A stretch of 64,000 nt of DNA, taken from Natronorubrum bangense. GTDB lineage: Archaea > Halobacteriota > Halobacteria > Halobacteriales > Natrialbaceae. Shown here in pieces: positions 8,115 through 17,076 of the stretch. Position numbers and translations under genes: made by a program. The notes beneath the pieces are model-generated. The model ran no database searches, had not been told where the DNA came from, and worked only from the letters and a program-made list of their open reading frames with translations. Where the stretch lies: positions 496,001 through 560,000 of the forward strand of contig NZ_CP031306.1 of NCBI RefSeq assembly GCF_004799645.1. Reading direction: 5' to 3'. Every line of letters starts with the position of its first letter. The first letter of the stretch is position 1.

Positions 8115-11105
8115 ATGGCGGTTGAAAAGCCTCAAGACGGCCTTCATAGTTATGAGGAGTTTCGAGAGACACTCGACCATGACTACAGCGATGTAAGCGA
8201 GTACGTCGAACTCGCAAACGATCTTCGAGCGGTTACCAAAGGCGATGTTCGCTTCGATGAATACGCACAGATACTGTACGCGACCGACGGCAGCATCTAC
8301 CAGGCTCGTCCTGCGGGAGCCGTGTTCCCTCGTGATACCGAGGACGTAAAACACGCCGTTCGCGTCGCAGCTAAACACGATGTTCCGATCATCGCACGCG
8401 GGGCCGGTTCGTCACTTGGTGGACAGACGGTGGGGCCAGGCTGTGTCGTGCTCGATATGACGGTCTATATGGATGATATCCTGGCGGTCGACGCCGACCG
8501 GAAGCGGGCACGTGTCCAGCCAGGGGTTGTCCAAGACCACTTCGACGAACACGCCGCACAGTACGGACTCAAGTTCGCTCCGGATCCTGCCTCGTCGAAC
8601 CGCGCGACGATCGGCGGCGGGATCGGAAACAACTCGACTGGTGCACACTCCGTTCGGTATGGCATTACCGACGCCTACACCGAGGAGTTGAAAGTCGTTC
8701 TCGCCGACGGCTCGCTTATCCATACTCGCGAGGTCGTCCTCGATTCTGATGAGTACGACGAGATCGTGTCGAAAGACGACCGCGAAGCGGCCATCTACCG
8801 GACCGTCCGCGGGCTCGTCGAGGAACACGCCGACGAAATCGATGCCCGCTATCCTGATCTCAAACGGAACGTCTCCGGGTACAACCTCAACAAGGTGATC
8901 TACGAGAACGAGGCGGGCGAAACGGTGATCAATCTCTCGAAACTCTTCGTTGGCGCAGAATCCACTCTCGGCGTGATCGTCGAAGCCGAGATCAGCCTCG
9001 TGACACTCCCCGAAGAGACGGCGCTCGTTCTCTACTGTTTCACCGATCTGCTCGAGGCACTCGAGGCAGTCCCCGAAGCTCTCGAGTTTGGTCCCAGCGC
9101 GGTCGAACTCATGGATGACGAGATGTTCAGACTCGCTCGAGAGTCCGAACAGTTTTCTCAGTACGAGAAGCCGATTCCTGACGAGACGGAAGCGGCGCTG
9201 ATGTTGGAGTACGACTCCGAACTCCACGATGATTTTGAAGCGGCGATTGGGCAGACGAACGCCCATTTCGTCGACGAGGGTGACGCTTTCGAGGCTATCG
9301 AGGCGTACACCGACGCCGATCAGGCCGACCTCTGGAAGCTTCGGAAGGCTGCGATTCCGCTGTTGATGGGCCTCAAAGGCGATCCAAAACCCTACCCCTT
9401 CATCGAAGATGCAACGGTTCCACCCGCCGAGCTCGCGGAGTACGTCGAGAAATTCATGGCCGTCCTCGACGATCACAACACCTCGGCTGCGTACTTCGCC
9501 CATGCAGGAAGTGGGACGCTTCACATCCGACCCATTCTCAACCTGAAAGCGGACGACGGCATCCAGACGATGCAGTCGATCACCGACGACGTGACCGATC
9601 TCGTCCTCGAGCATAGCGGGTCGTTCTCGGGCGAACACGGTGATGGGCTTGCACGAACGGCGTTCAATCCGAAGATGTACGGCGAGGAGCTGTGGTCGGC
9701 GTTCCAGGAAATCAAGTCGGTCTTCGACCCCGACTGGCGGATGAACCCCGGAAAGGTCGTCTACACCGACAAGGACCCGACTGACATGCGTGAGAACCTT
9801 CGCTACGGGGCGGGCTACACCTCGATCGAGCCGCAGACGAAACTGGACTTCTCCGACGAGGGTGGGTTTTCGCATCTGGTCGAACTGTGTAACGGCTGTG
9901 GAACCTGTCGGCAGACAGATGACGTGATGTGTCCGACGTACCGGGGGATGAAAGACGAAATCGCGACAACCCGTGGTCGGGCGAACATGCTTCGAGCGGC
10001 AATCTCCGGTGAGATCCCCGAAGAGGAGCTGTACTCCGCGCGCTTCCAGGACGAAGTCCTCGACCTCTGTGTCGGCTGCAAAGGCTGTAAGAGCGACTGT
10101 CCAACCGGCGTCGACCTGGCGAAACTCAAAGCCGAAACCAAGTATCAGTACTACGAACGAGAGGGTATCGGGCTTCGAGAGCGGTTGTTCGGCAACATCG
10201 ATACCGTTTCGAAGATCGGAAGCACGCTCGCACCACTCTCGAACGTCGGCCAGAAGCTGCCGGGAAGCGACCTCGTGATGGAGAAAGTCGCCGGGATCGC
10301 TTCCGATCGGGACCTTCCCTCGTTCAAGCGAGAGTCCCTACAGGACTGGTATGCAACACGCGGGTCGCGAGTCAGCCCGACGGAGGCCGACCGGAAGGTC
10401 GTGTTGTTCCCCGACACGTATACGAACTACTGCCATCCAAGGGCCGGTAAGGCCGCCATCCGCGTGCTCGAGTCCGCCGGTGTCCACGTCGAAATTCCCG
10501 ATGACGTCGCCCCGAGCGGTCGGGCGGCGTACTCAGTGGGGATGCTCGATGCCGCTGAAGAGCGTGCCCGGACGAACATTGACCTGTTCACCGAGTACAT
10601 CGAGGATGGGTACGAAATCGTCGCGATCGAGCCCTCCGATGCCGTGGTCTTCCAGGATGAGTATCTCGACCTCGTGACCACGGCTGACGCGGAAACGGTC
10701 GCTACACACACGTACGGTATCAGTGAATACCTTGATACGTACCGACTCATCGAACGGCTCCCGTTCGAGGAAACCGACGAAACCCTCTCATATCACGGCC
10801 ACTGCCATCAGAAGGCAACCGGAAAGGATCACCACGCCGTCGGTGTCCTGCGCCGCGCCGGCTACGCAGTTGACCCGATCGAATCCAGTTGTTGTGGGAT
10901 GGCTGGCTCGTTCGGCTACGAAGCTGAACACTATGATCTCTCGAAGGAGATCGGTGAGCAACTCTACGAGAAACTCGACGAGAGCGGCGGAGCGCCGGTC
11001 GCCCCGGGTGCGTCCTGTCGGAGTCAGATCGGCGACCGCGATACACGAACGGAGAAACCGCCGCACCCGATTGAGAAGGTGAACGACCTGCTCTCGGGAT
11101 CGTAA
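8115..11105 (+). CDS. FAD/Fe-S D-2-hydroxyacid dehydrogenase (D-lactate or glycolate oxidase type)
   Basis: A 996-residue fusion of the GlcD and GlcF-like parts that oxidises a D-2-hydroxyacid to the 2-oxoacid and passes electrons on through Fe-S centres. Residues ~65-240 are FAD_binding_4 (ARGAGSSLGGQT), ~250-560 the FAD-oxidase C-terminal domain (HAGSGTLHIRP, SGEHGDG), ~590-665 two ferredoxin-like cysteine clusters (CNGCGTC and CVGCKGCKSDCPTG), and ~760-960 two CCG domains. The second CCG motif (SSCCGMAGS) is intact. The first has lost its cysteines: FPDTYTNY, DDVAPSGRAAY and EPSDAVV replace C, CC and C of the paralogue at 21 kb. It is not preceded by a signal. Location between aceB and lctP supports lactate or glycolate as substrate. 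Confidence 0.9.
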   Translation: MAVEKPQDGLHSYEEFRETLDHDYSDVSEYVELANDLRAVTKGDVRFDEYAQILYATDGSIYQARPAGAVFPRDTEDVKHAVRVAAKHDVPIIARGAGSSLGGQTVGPGCVVLDMTVYMDDILAVDADRKRARVQPGVVQDHFDEHAAQYGLKFAPDPASSNRATIGGGIGNNSTGAHSVRYGITDAYTEELKVVLADGSLIHTREVVLDSDEYDEIVSKDDREAAIYRTVRGLVEEHADEIDARYPDLKRNVSGYNLNKVIYENEAGETVINLSKLFVGAESTLGVIVEAEISLVTLPEETALVLYCFTDLLEALEAVPEALEFGPSAVELMDDEMFRLARESEQFSQYEKPIPDETEAALMLEYDSELHDDFEAAIGQTNAHFVDEGDAFEAIEAYTDADQADLWKLRKAAIPLLMGLKGDPKPYPFIEDATVPPAELAEYVEKFMAVLDDHNTSAAYFAHAGSGTLHIRPILNLKADDGIQTMQSITDDVTDLVLEHSGSFSGEHGDGLARTAFNPKMYGEELWSAFQEIKSVFDPDWRMNPGKVVYTDKDPTDMRENLRYGAGYTSIEPQTKLDFSDEGGFSHLVELCNGCGTCRQTDDVMCPTYRGMKDEIATTRGRANMLRAAISGEIPEEELYSARFQDEVLDLCVGCKGCKSDCPTGVDLAKLKAETKYQYYEREGIGLRERLFGNIDTVSKIGSTLAPLSNVGQKLPGSDLVMEKVAGIASDRDLPSFKRESLQDWYATRGSRVSPTEADRKVVLFPDTYTNYCHPRAGKAAIRVLESAGVHVEIPDDVAPSGRAAYSVGMLDAAEERARTNIDLFTEYIEDGYEIVAIEPSDAVVFQDEYLDLVTTADAETVATHTYGISEYLDTYRLIERLPFEETDETLSYHGHCHQKATGKDHHAVGVLRRAGYAVDPIESSCCGMAGSFGYEAEHYDLSKEIGEQLYEKLDESGGAPVAPGASCRSQIGDRDTRTEKPPHPIEKVNDLLSGS

Positions 11106-11416
11106 CGGCTGATCGGGCCTCGTTTTCGATCACGTGTCCTCGAGTTCTTCGACCGCTGCCGTTTTTGAGAGGCGATCAGTGTGACTACTTGCAGCCTTCC
11201 TGTCGAATCGGCGTGGAATAGCGTGTACCGTCGGTGCCATTGACTGGCAGTTCACACTCCATCGTAGAGCCGACGTGTACTGGGTGTGGAACTCGTTTCA
11301 GTTGTACAACCACCTCGAGTGATGCGTCGGCATTGTCGACGCTCTCGAGGTGACGCCGGACTCGGTGCACAGCAATTGGCAAAAAACAGATCCTGTTACA
11401 GAGCCGTGCTAGTCGC
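11106..11416. other. Intergenic stretch between convergent genes
   Basis: The 311 bases lie between two convergent genes. A minus-strand frame at 11185-11382 could encode up to 65 residues but has no ATG near its beginning and no recognisable family, so no gene is called. Confidence 0.5.
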
Positions 11417-13150
11417 TTAAAACACGTCGAACACCGCCGGCATCACGTCGGGCATGACGTAGACGAACAGCATGGCCCAGAAGCCGACAAACACCGCGTA
11501 GTAGACCAGCGGGATCAAGTTCAGTCGAATAATCCGTCCTTCCTGACCCACGAGGCCGACGGTCGCCAGTGCCGCGATGATGTTATGGATCGCAACGAGG
11601 TTCCCGATCGCACCACCAACGGCCTGTGCGCCGACGATGATCTGTGTGGGGAAACCGAGCTCCGATGCTGCTTCGAACTGGAACGCACCGAACGTGATGT
11701 TCGACGCGGTGTTCGACCCGGTCATTGCTGCGGCGAGTGCACCGATCAACGCCGCGATAGCGGGATAAGCCGGCCCGAAGATGTCCGCGGTTGCAACCGC
11801 GAGCACCTCGATCATGCTTCCGACCGCCGGTGCACTGTCTGGCGCGCCGGAGAGGAGCATCACTTGCACCATTGCGATCACGAACACGAGCGCGATCAGA
11901 GGCGAGATGAGTTTCTCACCGGCTTCCCGCCACGCTTTGCTAACCTGGTCCGTGTTCATGCCGAAGAGCGGAATCGCAACGACTGCGCTCACGAGCAACC
12001 ACAGGCCAGGAGCGTGTCCCCATGCGATCGCTGCGTCGTGTGGCGTCCCTAGGATGTTCGACCACTCGATAACGAACAGCGAACTGTTGAAGAACTCCGT
12101 GATGGGCTCGATCACACGAGTAAGCACCAGTAACACGACGAGGAAGAGATACGGCGACCACGCTTTGAACAGCGACATCGCTTGCCCACCGTTCGTCGCG
12201 GCCGTCTTCCCAGCACCGTTCTGGCCTGGCTCGATCGTGCCGACCCAGTGGCTGGGCCACTCCTCTCGCGGCGGGAAGTCCCACTCTTCGTCGGGAAGGA
12301 AGTATCCCGCTTTGAGCGCAGACACGACGATCGCAGTCCCGACCATCGATCCGATCAGCGACGGGAATTCGGCCGTCAGGAACCACGCCGAGAGCCAGTA
12401 CGGGACTGCAAAGGCGATTCCTGCAAACAGACAGAGCGGCCAGACATCCAGTGCCGGCTTGAGCGAGCGTTCGCCTTTCGGACTGAAGAAGTAGACGACC
12501 ATCCCAACTGCGAACAGTGGCATGACGAACCCGACCAGCGCGTGGTAGGTCGCTGCCCACGCTGCGACCTGGACCGAGTACTCAGCGACGGTCAGTCCCT
12601 CGGCTTGGATCGCCTCTTCTGTGAACGAAACGCTCGAGAGCGGGTCTCGAATACCGACGATGATCGGTGTCCCTACCGCCCCGTACGTTACGGCAATGAT
12701 ATGTCCGATCAACGCCGCAAGCACCGCTGCAAGTGCTGGGAACCCGAGTGCGAGCAACAGTGGTGCAACGACCGCGGCAGGGGTCCCGAAGCCGGCAGCA
12801 CCCTCGATGAACGTCGCGAGCAAAAAGCCAAGCAGGACGATCTGAACGCGACGGTCATCTGAGATTGCCGTGAATCCTCTGTTGATCCGATCGAACGCGC
12901 CAGCCTGCATCAGCGTGTAAAGCAAAATGAGCGCTCCGAAAACGATCCACAGGATCTCGAGGGCTGTCATCATCCCAACTATTGACGCAGCTGCGAGATA
13001 CTCAGGGGGGTTATTCCACATGGTAAATCCGATAGCGAGAGCGGCGACCCACGCAATCGGCATCGCATACGTTGCCGGCCATAGAAATCCGACGATCAGC
13101 ACAGCGACGATTAACAATGGCAACGCTGCAGCAAGGATCTCGACTACCAT
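11417..13150 (-). CDS. lctP: L-lactate permease (LctP family)
   Basis: A 577-residue membrane transporter with about 13-14 hydrophobic segments, importing lactate and possibly glycolate with protons. Family blocks are visible: FIEGAAGFGTPAAVVAPLLLALGFP (shortened here to EGAAGFGTPAAVVAPLL), GAVGTPI, TGSNTASNITFGAFQ and GAQAVGGAIGNLVAIHNI. The start MVVEILAAALPLLIVAV puts the first helix at the usual place. It is convergent with the FAD/Fe-S oxidase, an arrangement that couples uptake with oxidation. Its promoter appears distant: the nearest AT-rich TATA-like DNA is 110-140 bases upstream, implying a leader or an activator site. Confidence 0.95.
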   Translation of the reverse strand: MVVEILAAALPLLIVAVLIVGFLWPATYAMPIAWVAALAIGFTMWNNPPEYLAAASIVGMMTALEILWIVFGALILLYTLMQAGAFDRINRGFTAISDDRRVQIVLLGFLLATFIEGAAGFGTPAAVVAPLLLALGFPALAAVLAALIGHIIAVTYGAVGTPIIVGIRDPLSSVSFTEEAIQAEGLTVAEYSVQVAAWAATYHALVGFVMPLFAVGMVVYFFSPKGERSLKPALDVWPLCLFAGIAFAVPYWLSAWFLTAEFPSLIGSMVGTAIVVSALKAGYFLPDEEWDFPPREEWPSHWVGTIEPGQNGAGKTAATNGGQAMSLFKAWSPYLFLVVLLVLTRVIEPITEFFNSSLFVIEWSNILGTPHDAAIAWGHAPGLWLLVSAVVAIPLFGMNTDQVSKAWREAGEKLISPLIALVFVIAMVQVMLLSGAPDSAPAVGSMIEVLAVATADIFGPAYPAIAALIGALAAAMTGSNTASNITFGAFQFEAASELGFPTQIIVGAQAVGGAIGNLVAIHNIIAALATVGLVGQEGRIIRLNLIPLVYYAVFVGFWAMLFVYVMPDVMPAVFDVF

Positions 13151-13550
13151 CTGCAGCTGACCTCCGTTGGCCCGGTCCGACTAGTGACTTTCCGCTCTGT
13201 ACACGGATTCGACTCGGATGATATGGCTGAAATAGTGGTCATTGCGAACACCTCACCCACATGTATTATAATGTTATTAATAAATATGATGATGAACATT
13301 TCAGCACGCAATACACAAATTCATCATCTATTTATCTAATAGAACCGTCTAATAAGTTAAAGAAAACTCGAGTGTGTTGGAACTAAACTGGAACACACAC
13401 CTATTGTATATCTGTTGTGCAATCAGTCACATTTTGGCACTAGCAATAGATATAGTTATAAAATTATAGACTTTTAACACAAATCCTCAAAATTCTATGA
13501 AAGTTGACTATCCCACGCTACTCATCTTGAATGCGGTCAGTAGTATCACG
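13151..13550. other. AT-rich regulatory region upstream of lctP
   Basis: No gene is seen in 400 bases. GTATTATAATGTTATTAATA at 13263-13282 is the best TATA region for the minus-strand lctP. A second AT-rich block lies at 13440-13490. A GAAATAG sequence at 13229-13235 equals the spacer of the IclR-type site at 7215, but the flanking arms do not match. Confidence 0.45.
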
Positions 13551-14279
13551 CTAGTCCTTCTCGCTACTGTCGACGACCTGATTCCGAAGGGTTCCAACTC
13601 CCTCATACGTAATCTCGACGGTGTCTCCGGGTTCAACGAGGCCAGGATTTGCAGGACTGCCGAACGCGACGACATCCCCTGGCTGGAACGTAAACCGTTT
13701 GGAGAGATAGGAGATAATCTCGTACGGATCGAACAGCATCAGCTCCGTGTTCGCTTCCTGTCGTCGTTCGTCGCTCACGTCGGTCCACATGTCGATTCCA
13801 GTCGGGTCGATATCTGTCTCAATCCACGGACCGAGCGGGCCTGAACCGTCGAAGGCCTTTCGTGCAGTTCGTCCCTGTTGGTCAAGAGCGTCCACGTCGT
13901 TCATAATCGTGTACCCGCGGACGATTTCGGGGACTTCGCTCTCTGGAACGTCATGGCATGTTTCGTCGATGACCGCCGCGAGTTCACCAGCGTAGGTCAG
14001 TTCACTCGTAAACTCTGGATAGGCAATCGGTGTGTCGTGGCTCACCAGGGAAGCGGGCGGTTTGATAAAAAAGTCGGGCTCTTCGGGCCGTTCGTACTCC
14101 ATTTGATCTAACGTTTCTGCGTAGTTGCGGCCGACGCAGTACAGTGCTGTGGGCTCACAAGGCGGACGCAGCTCTCCGTCGACACCGACTTCGTAGCTCT
14201 CCTCGTCCGTGTGGACGACGCCGTTCTCGTACCGTCCCGTAACCGTTCCATCGGAAGTTTTGATCCGTGCAAGTCGCAT
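13551..14279 (-). CDS. Fumarylacetoacetate hydrolase (FAH) family protein
   Basis: A 242-residue protein of the FAH fold, whose members hydrolyse or decarboxylate beta-dicarbonyl acids or act as oxaloacetate decarboxylase/tautomerase. The family blocks are YCVGRNYAETLDQ, DFFIKPPASLVSHDTPI, GYTIMNDVDALDQQ, GPLGPWIETD and GDVVAFGSPANPG. The usual metal-binding E-x-E is YAGEL here, with Ala for the first Glu (codon GCT near 13993), so the classical Mg site may be incomplete. The ATG at 14279 gives MRLARIKTSDG, the family start. It stands alone downstream of an AT-rich gap; pyruvate or oxaloacetate chemistry would fit the lactate genes. Confidence 0.85.
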   Translation of the reverse strand: MRLARIKTSDGTVTGRYENGVVHTDEESYEVGVDGELRPPCEPTALYCVGRNYAETLDQMEYERPEEPDFFIKPPASLVSHDTPIAYPEFTSELTYAGELAAVIDETCHDVPESEVPEIVRGYTIMNDVDALDQQGRTARKAFDGSGPLGPWIETDIDPTGIDMWTDVSDERRQEANTELMLFDPYEIISYLSKRFTFQPGDVVAFGSPANPGLVEPGDTVEITYEGVGTLRNQVVDSSEKD

Positions 14280-14874
14280 TATTGGCGGTTGTGAATCCAA
14301 GTGTGTAGGTCTACCGATTCGATTTCTGTGTCGCTCTCGGGGTCTTCACAACCGCTGCCACGATTGCTCGGATGCGATCAAGAGAGTGCAGTACAGAATC
14401 GTTTGAGTGATCTTCGCTCGAGCAGACAGTTCTGGGAACCGAACAATCGGAGCTACGGTTTCACTGTTCTTGGTCTTGGCGACGAAACTGTTTGGGAGAG
14501 AAGATGATTGTGCAACTACTCTGTGAGTTATGTGTCTCTAGATGCCTATTCGAACACTCTTCAACTCGAAATAGTATTGTTACAGTCTGTATTTAAATAA
14601 TTCTGCTACATCAAATTGTATTGATTAACTACGTGAGTTCTTGGCATCCGATGTCGGACAGCTGCTCATCGAACTAACGTAGAGTGTCTACCACGATATG
14701 GTCGGTCGCGTCATACTATCCACGGAGCGATACTCTAAATCGCATAAACCTCATTTACGCTAATATGTCATTTGGGTGTGTTGTATATGGAGATATCAGT
14801 TAGCACTTCGATGCGCTGGGCCACTCGGTGACACCTCGAGGCACACAGCCCGTGGTCCCTGTCGAACGAGCGGC
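14280..14874. other. Intergenic stretch with AT-rich DNA
   Basis: No gene is recognised in 595 bases. AT-rich blocks lie at 14570-14635 and 14740-14775. The short frames present lack haloarchaeal codon use. The 3' ends of the HAD/APH operon and the promoter of the FAH gene face this region. Confidence 0.45.
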
Positions 14875-15888
14875 TCACGGTCGTCCTGTATCCTGGCTGT
14901 TCGGCTTGACACTCGAGGGCGGATCGTTTTCGACTGCGGCCTCGAGTGCCCGGCGATGGAACGCGACTGCATCGTGGTGTTCGAGTTCCGGATACTGCGG
15001 GTTGGTTACGGTGCCTGTCGAATCGACTGCACTGTCCGCGATTGCAGCCACATGGTATGCTGTCGGAACTGATGGATATGGTCTGACGCTCTCGTATCCC
15101 GTCTTGAAAGCGTCTCGAAGCGGTTCTGGCTCCGGAACGTACCAGTCTGCGATGAGATACTCGGCTTTTGCCACCGACAGTGACGCTGGGGCGGCCAGTG
15201 GAGCCTCCCAGTCCACGATCGCCGCTATACTTTTGTCAGCAACGAGTGCGTTCCCAGGGCGGAAATCCCACGGATACAGCCGTGCAGGAGGTGCCGACTC
15301 GACGGGCGAATCGGCAATCAGCTCTCGCAGTTCGGACCGGAGCGGATCGAACACCGGTGGGAGCCGCCTGACAGCTCGGTGTCCATACTCGCGAAACCAC
15401 GCTTCCCAGTCGTCGCGTCGTGGGGTGAGCGTTTTACTCGTTGTCTCGAGCGTGCCGTACCCATCGAACTGGAACGCTTCGTGGAGGTGGGCGAGAGACG
15501 TTCCGAACGACTGGGCAAGCTCGCGTTGTATCGCCGAGTCGAATACAGTGAACCGCTCGTGGAGGTCAGCACCGTCGATGTACGCCGTGAGCATGTACGC
15601 CACGTCATCGTGACAGCCCGAAGTGAGTACAGGCGGTACCGGAACGCTGGTTCGGTTTCGTATCTCAGTGAGCAGTGTCGCCTCGGTTTGTAACCACGTC
15701 GCCTCGTCGCTCACCTGTACTACTACTGGATCTCGCTGTGCAAATCTGGCAACTGCCGTTTGTTTTCGGTTTCCACGGTGTATTTGCACTATTTCCGTGA
15801 CTGACTCGGCAAGAGCTGTGAGGGCAACAGCAGCGCCAGCTCGCCGTTTGTCATCTTCGAACGCCTTTCCCAACAGCTCCTCAGTCAT
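14875..15888 (-). CDS. Aminoglycoside-phosphotransferase-fold kinase
   Basis: A 337-residue member of the APH/choline-kinase superfamily, phosphorylating a small metabolite with ATP. The catalytic loop is YPWDFRPGN near residue 215 (Asp base and Asn ligand present, His of the usual HxD replaced by Pro-Trp-Asp context) and the metal Asp is in IAAIVDWEAP near residue 230. The N-lobe has ARFAQRDPVVVQVSDEA with no clear Lys. The start codon overlaps the stop of the HAD gene (ATGA), so the kinase and phosphatase-like protein are translationally coupled. The substrate is unknown; antibiotic resistance is not implied. Confidence 0.85.
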   Translation of the reverse strand: MTEELLGKAFEDDKRRAGAAVALTALAESVTEIVQIHRGNRKQTAVARFAQRDPVVVQVSDEATWLQTEATLLTEIRNRTSVPVPPVLTSGCHDDVAYMLTAYIDGADLHERFTVFDSAIQRELAQSFGTSLAHLHEAFQFDGYGTLETTSKTLTPRRDDWEAWFREYGHRAVRRLPPVFDPLRSELRELIADSPVESAPPARLYPWDFRPGNALVADKSIAAIVDWEAPLAAPASLSVAKAEYLIADWYVPEPEPLRDAFKTGYESVRPYPSVPTAYHVAAIADSAVDSTGTVTNPQYPELEHHDAVAFHRRALEAAVENDPPSSVKPNSQDTGRP

Positions 15889-16562
15889 CGCTTTTCGTTC
15901 AGCACGTCTGGAAGGTCCGACAGTGAGTCAAGCACGTACTCCGGGTCGTACGCCCCGGCGTCGTCGTCCGTCCCGCGGAGCCACGCGGCCGACAGTCCGG
16001 CGTTCTGTGCGCCTGCAACATCGTACTCGAGTGAGTTACCAACGTACAACACCTGCGTTGGCACCAGGTCGAGTTCGGCGAGCGAGCGTTCGAACGGGAC
16101 TGTGTGTGGCTTTCTTCGCGATAGTTCTGCGCCGTAGACGATCACGTCAAATTGGTGCACTATGTTGAGTGCCTCGAGTTTCGCCTGCTGGCGGTCTTTT
16201 GGACCGTTCGTGACCATTCCCACAGGCCCAATTTCGGCCGCACTCTCGAGTGCATGCTCTGCACCCGGCAACAGGGTCACCGCGCTGTCGTCGACGAACC
16301 CATTGAGTGCCTCCGCAAGCGCAAGCGGATCGACATCCGTCCGGCCGTGTTGTGCGGCGAGACGGGCAAACCCAGCACCGATGTAGCCAAGCCAGTCGTC
16401 GTGGTCTGCCGATCCATCGAGCGCTGCCCAGAGTGCAGTGGGCTCGCCAAACGGCTCTTCGCCGACCTGCTCGAACGCGTTCGCGTAGATCGCATCAGTG
16501 TCCTGGTTTCGATGACAAAGTGTTCCATCGAGGTCGAATAAAACGGCGTCGAAAGCTGTCAC
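15885..16562 (-). CDS. HAD-superfamily phosphatase
   Basis: A 225-residue haloacid-dehalogenase-type hydrolase. Motif I is FDLDGTLCH near residue 8 with both Asp, motif II is MVTNGP, motif III Lys is in RRKPH, and motif IV is VGNSLEYDVAGAQNAG, with Asn in place of the first usual Asp. The alpha-helical cap lies between motifs I and II, as in phosphoglycolate phosphatase and pyrimidine nucleotidase relatives. The GTG at 16562 was chosen because it places motif I at the normal distance; the upstream in-frame extension to 16676 has poor composition. It is the first gene of an operon with an APH-fold kinase. Confidence 0.85.
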   Translation of the reverse strand: MTAFDAVLFDLDGTLCHRNQDTDAIYANAFEQVGEEPFGEPTALWAALDGSADHDDWLGYIGAGFARLAAQHGRTDVDPLALAEALNGFVDDSAVTLLPGAEHALESAAEIGPVGMVTNGPKDRQQAKLEALNIVHQFDVIVYGAELSRRKPHTVPFERSLAELDLVPTQVLYVGNSLEYDVAGAQNAGLSAAWLRGTDDDAGAYDPEYVLDSLSDLPDVLNEKR

Positions 16563-16868
16563 GCACGCTAGTTGGCTGGATACAGCAAAAGCCTCGCGGT
16601 GCCGAAATAGACTGGGAGTAACGAATCTATAGAATGTCTCGAGATGATTAACAACCTCTACCGTAAGCACATGCATGCATGTAACACTAGTATCGTTACC
16701 ACACCTTGTGAAGGTGGATTGTGGATCCCATCGGTTTCTGGCCCAAGTCCCGTTTTACTGTCGCTCAAGACGAGATACACTGTTTGGTTGCACTACGTGT
16801 TGCTGGCGAACGACGACGGAGCCCTTGCCACTCCAACCATTTTGTCACTCGAAACCGTACCACGGACC
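16563..16868. other. Divergent intergenic region
   Basis: The region separates the minus-strand HAD gene from a plus-strand small gene. An open plus-strand frame runs through it from 16644 but is cysteine-rich and non-acidic before the ATG at 16869, so it is treated as non-coding. Confidence 0.45.
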
Positions 16869-17063
16869 ATGCAGTACGACAGAATCGATCTGCGAGTCCA
16901 CGAGCACGACGGCGACCGACGAATCGAGGTTGACGGCTACTTCCGACCACATCCGGAGTCGAAGCCGCCGGAATACAGGCGAAATGTGATCGTCGATCTC
17001 ACGGAAGAACAGGCACAGCAACTACACGACGATCTCGGCGAGCAACTGGAAGCATGGGAGTAA
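16869..17063 (+). CDS. Small conserved-looking hypothetical protein
   Basis: A 64-residue soluble protein (MQYDRIDLRVHEHDGDRR..., ending LGEQLEAWE) with a predicted beta-strand half and a charged C-terminal helix (VDLTEEQAQQLHDDL). The ATG at 16869 marks the switch from atypical to haloarchaeal composition in the frame. No family is recognised. It is convergent with the next gene, 13 bases away. Confidence 0.6.
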   Translation: MQYDRIDLRVHEHDGDRRIEVDGYFRPHPESKPPEYRRNVIVDLTEEQAQQLHDDLGEQLEAWE

Positions 17064-17076
17064 CGGCTGCCGGCAG

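Noticed and set aside
8412-9875. Long minus-strand frame inside the FAD/Fe-S oxidase
   Set aside because: Antisense shadow of a high-GC gene; no motif, and the plus strand carries all family motifs.
11185-11382. Minus-strand 65-codon frame downstream of lctP
   Set aside because: It begins with a non-ATG codon, has no TATA box or recognisable family, and codon use is not convincing.
13225-13245. Fourth IclR-type operator upstream of lctP
   Set aside because: Only the spacer sequence GAAATAG matches; the arms do not form an inverted repeat.
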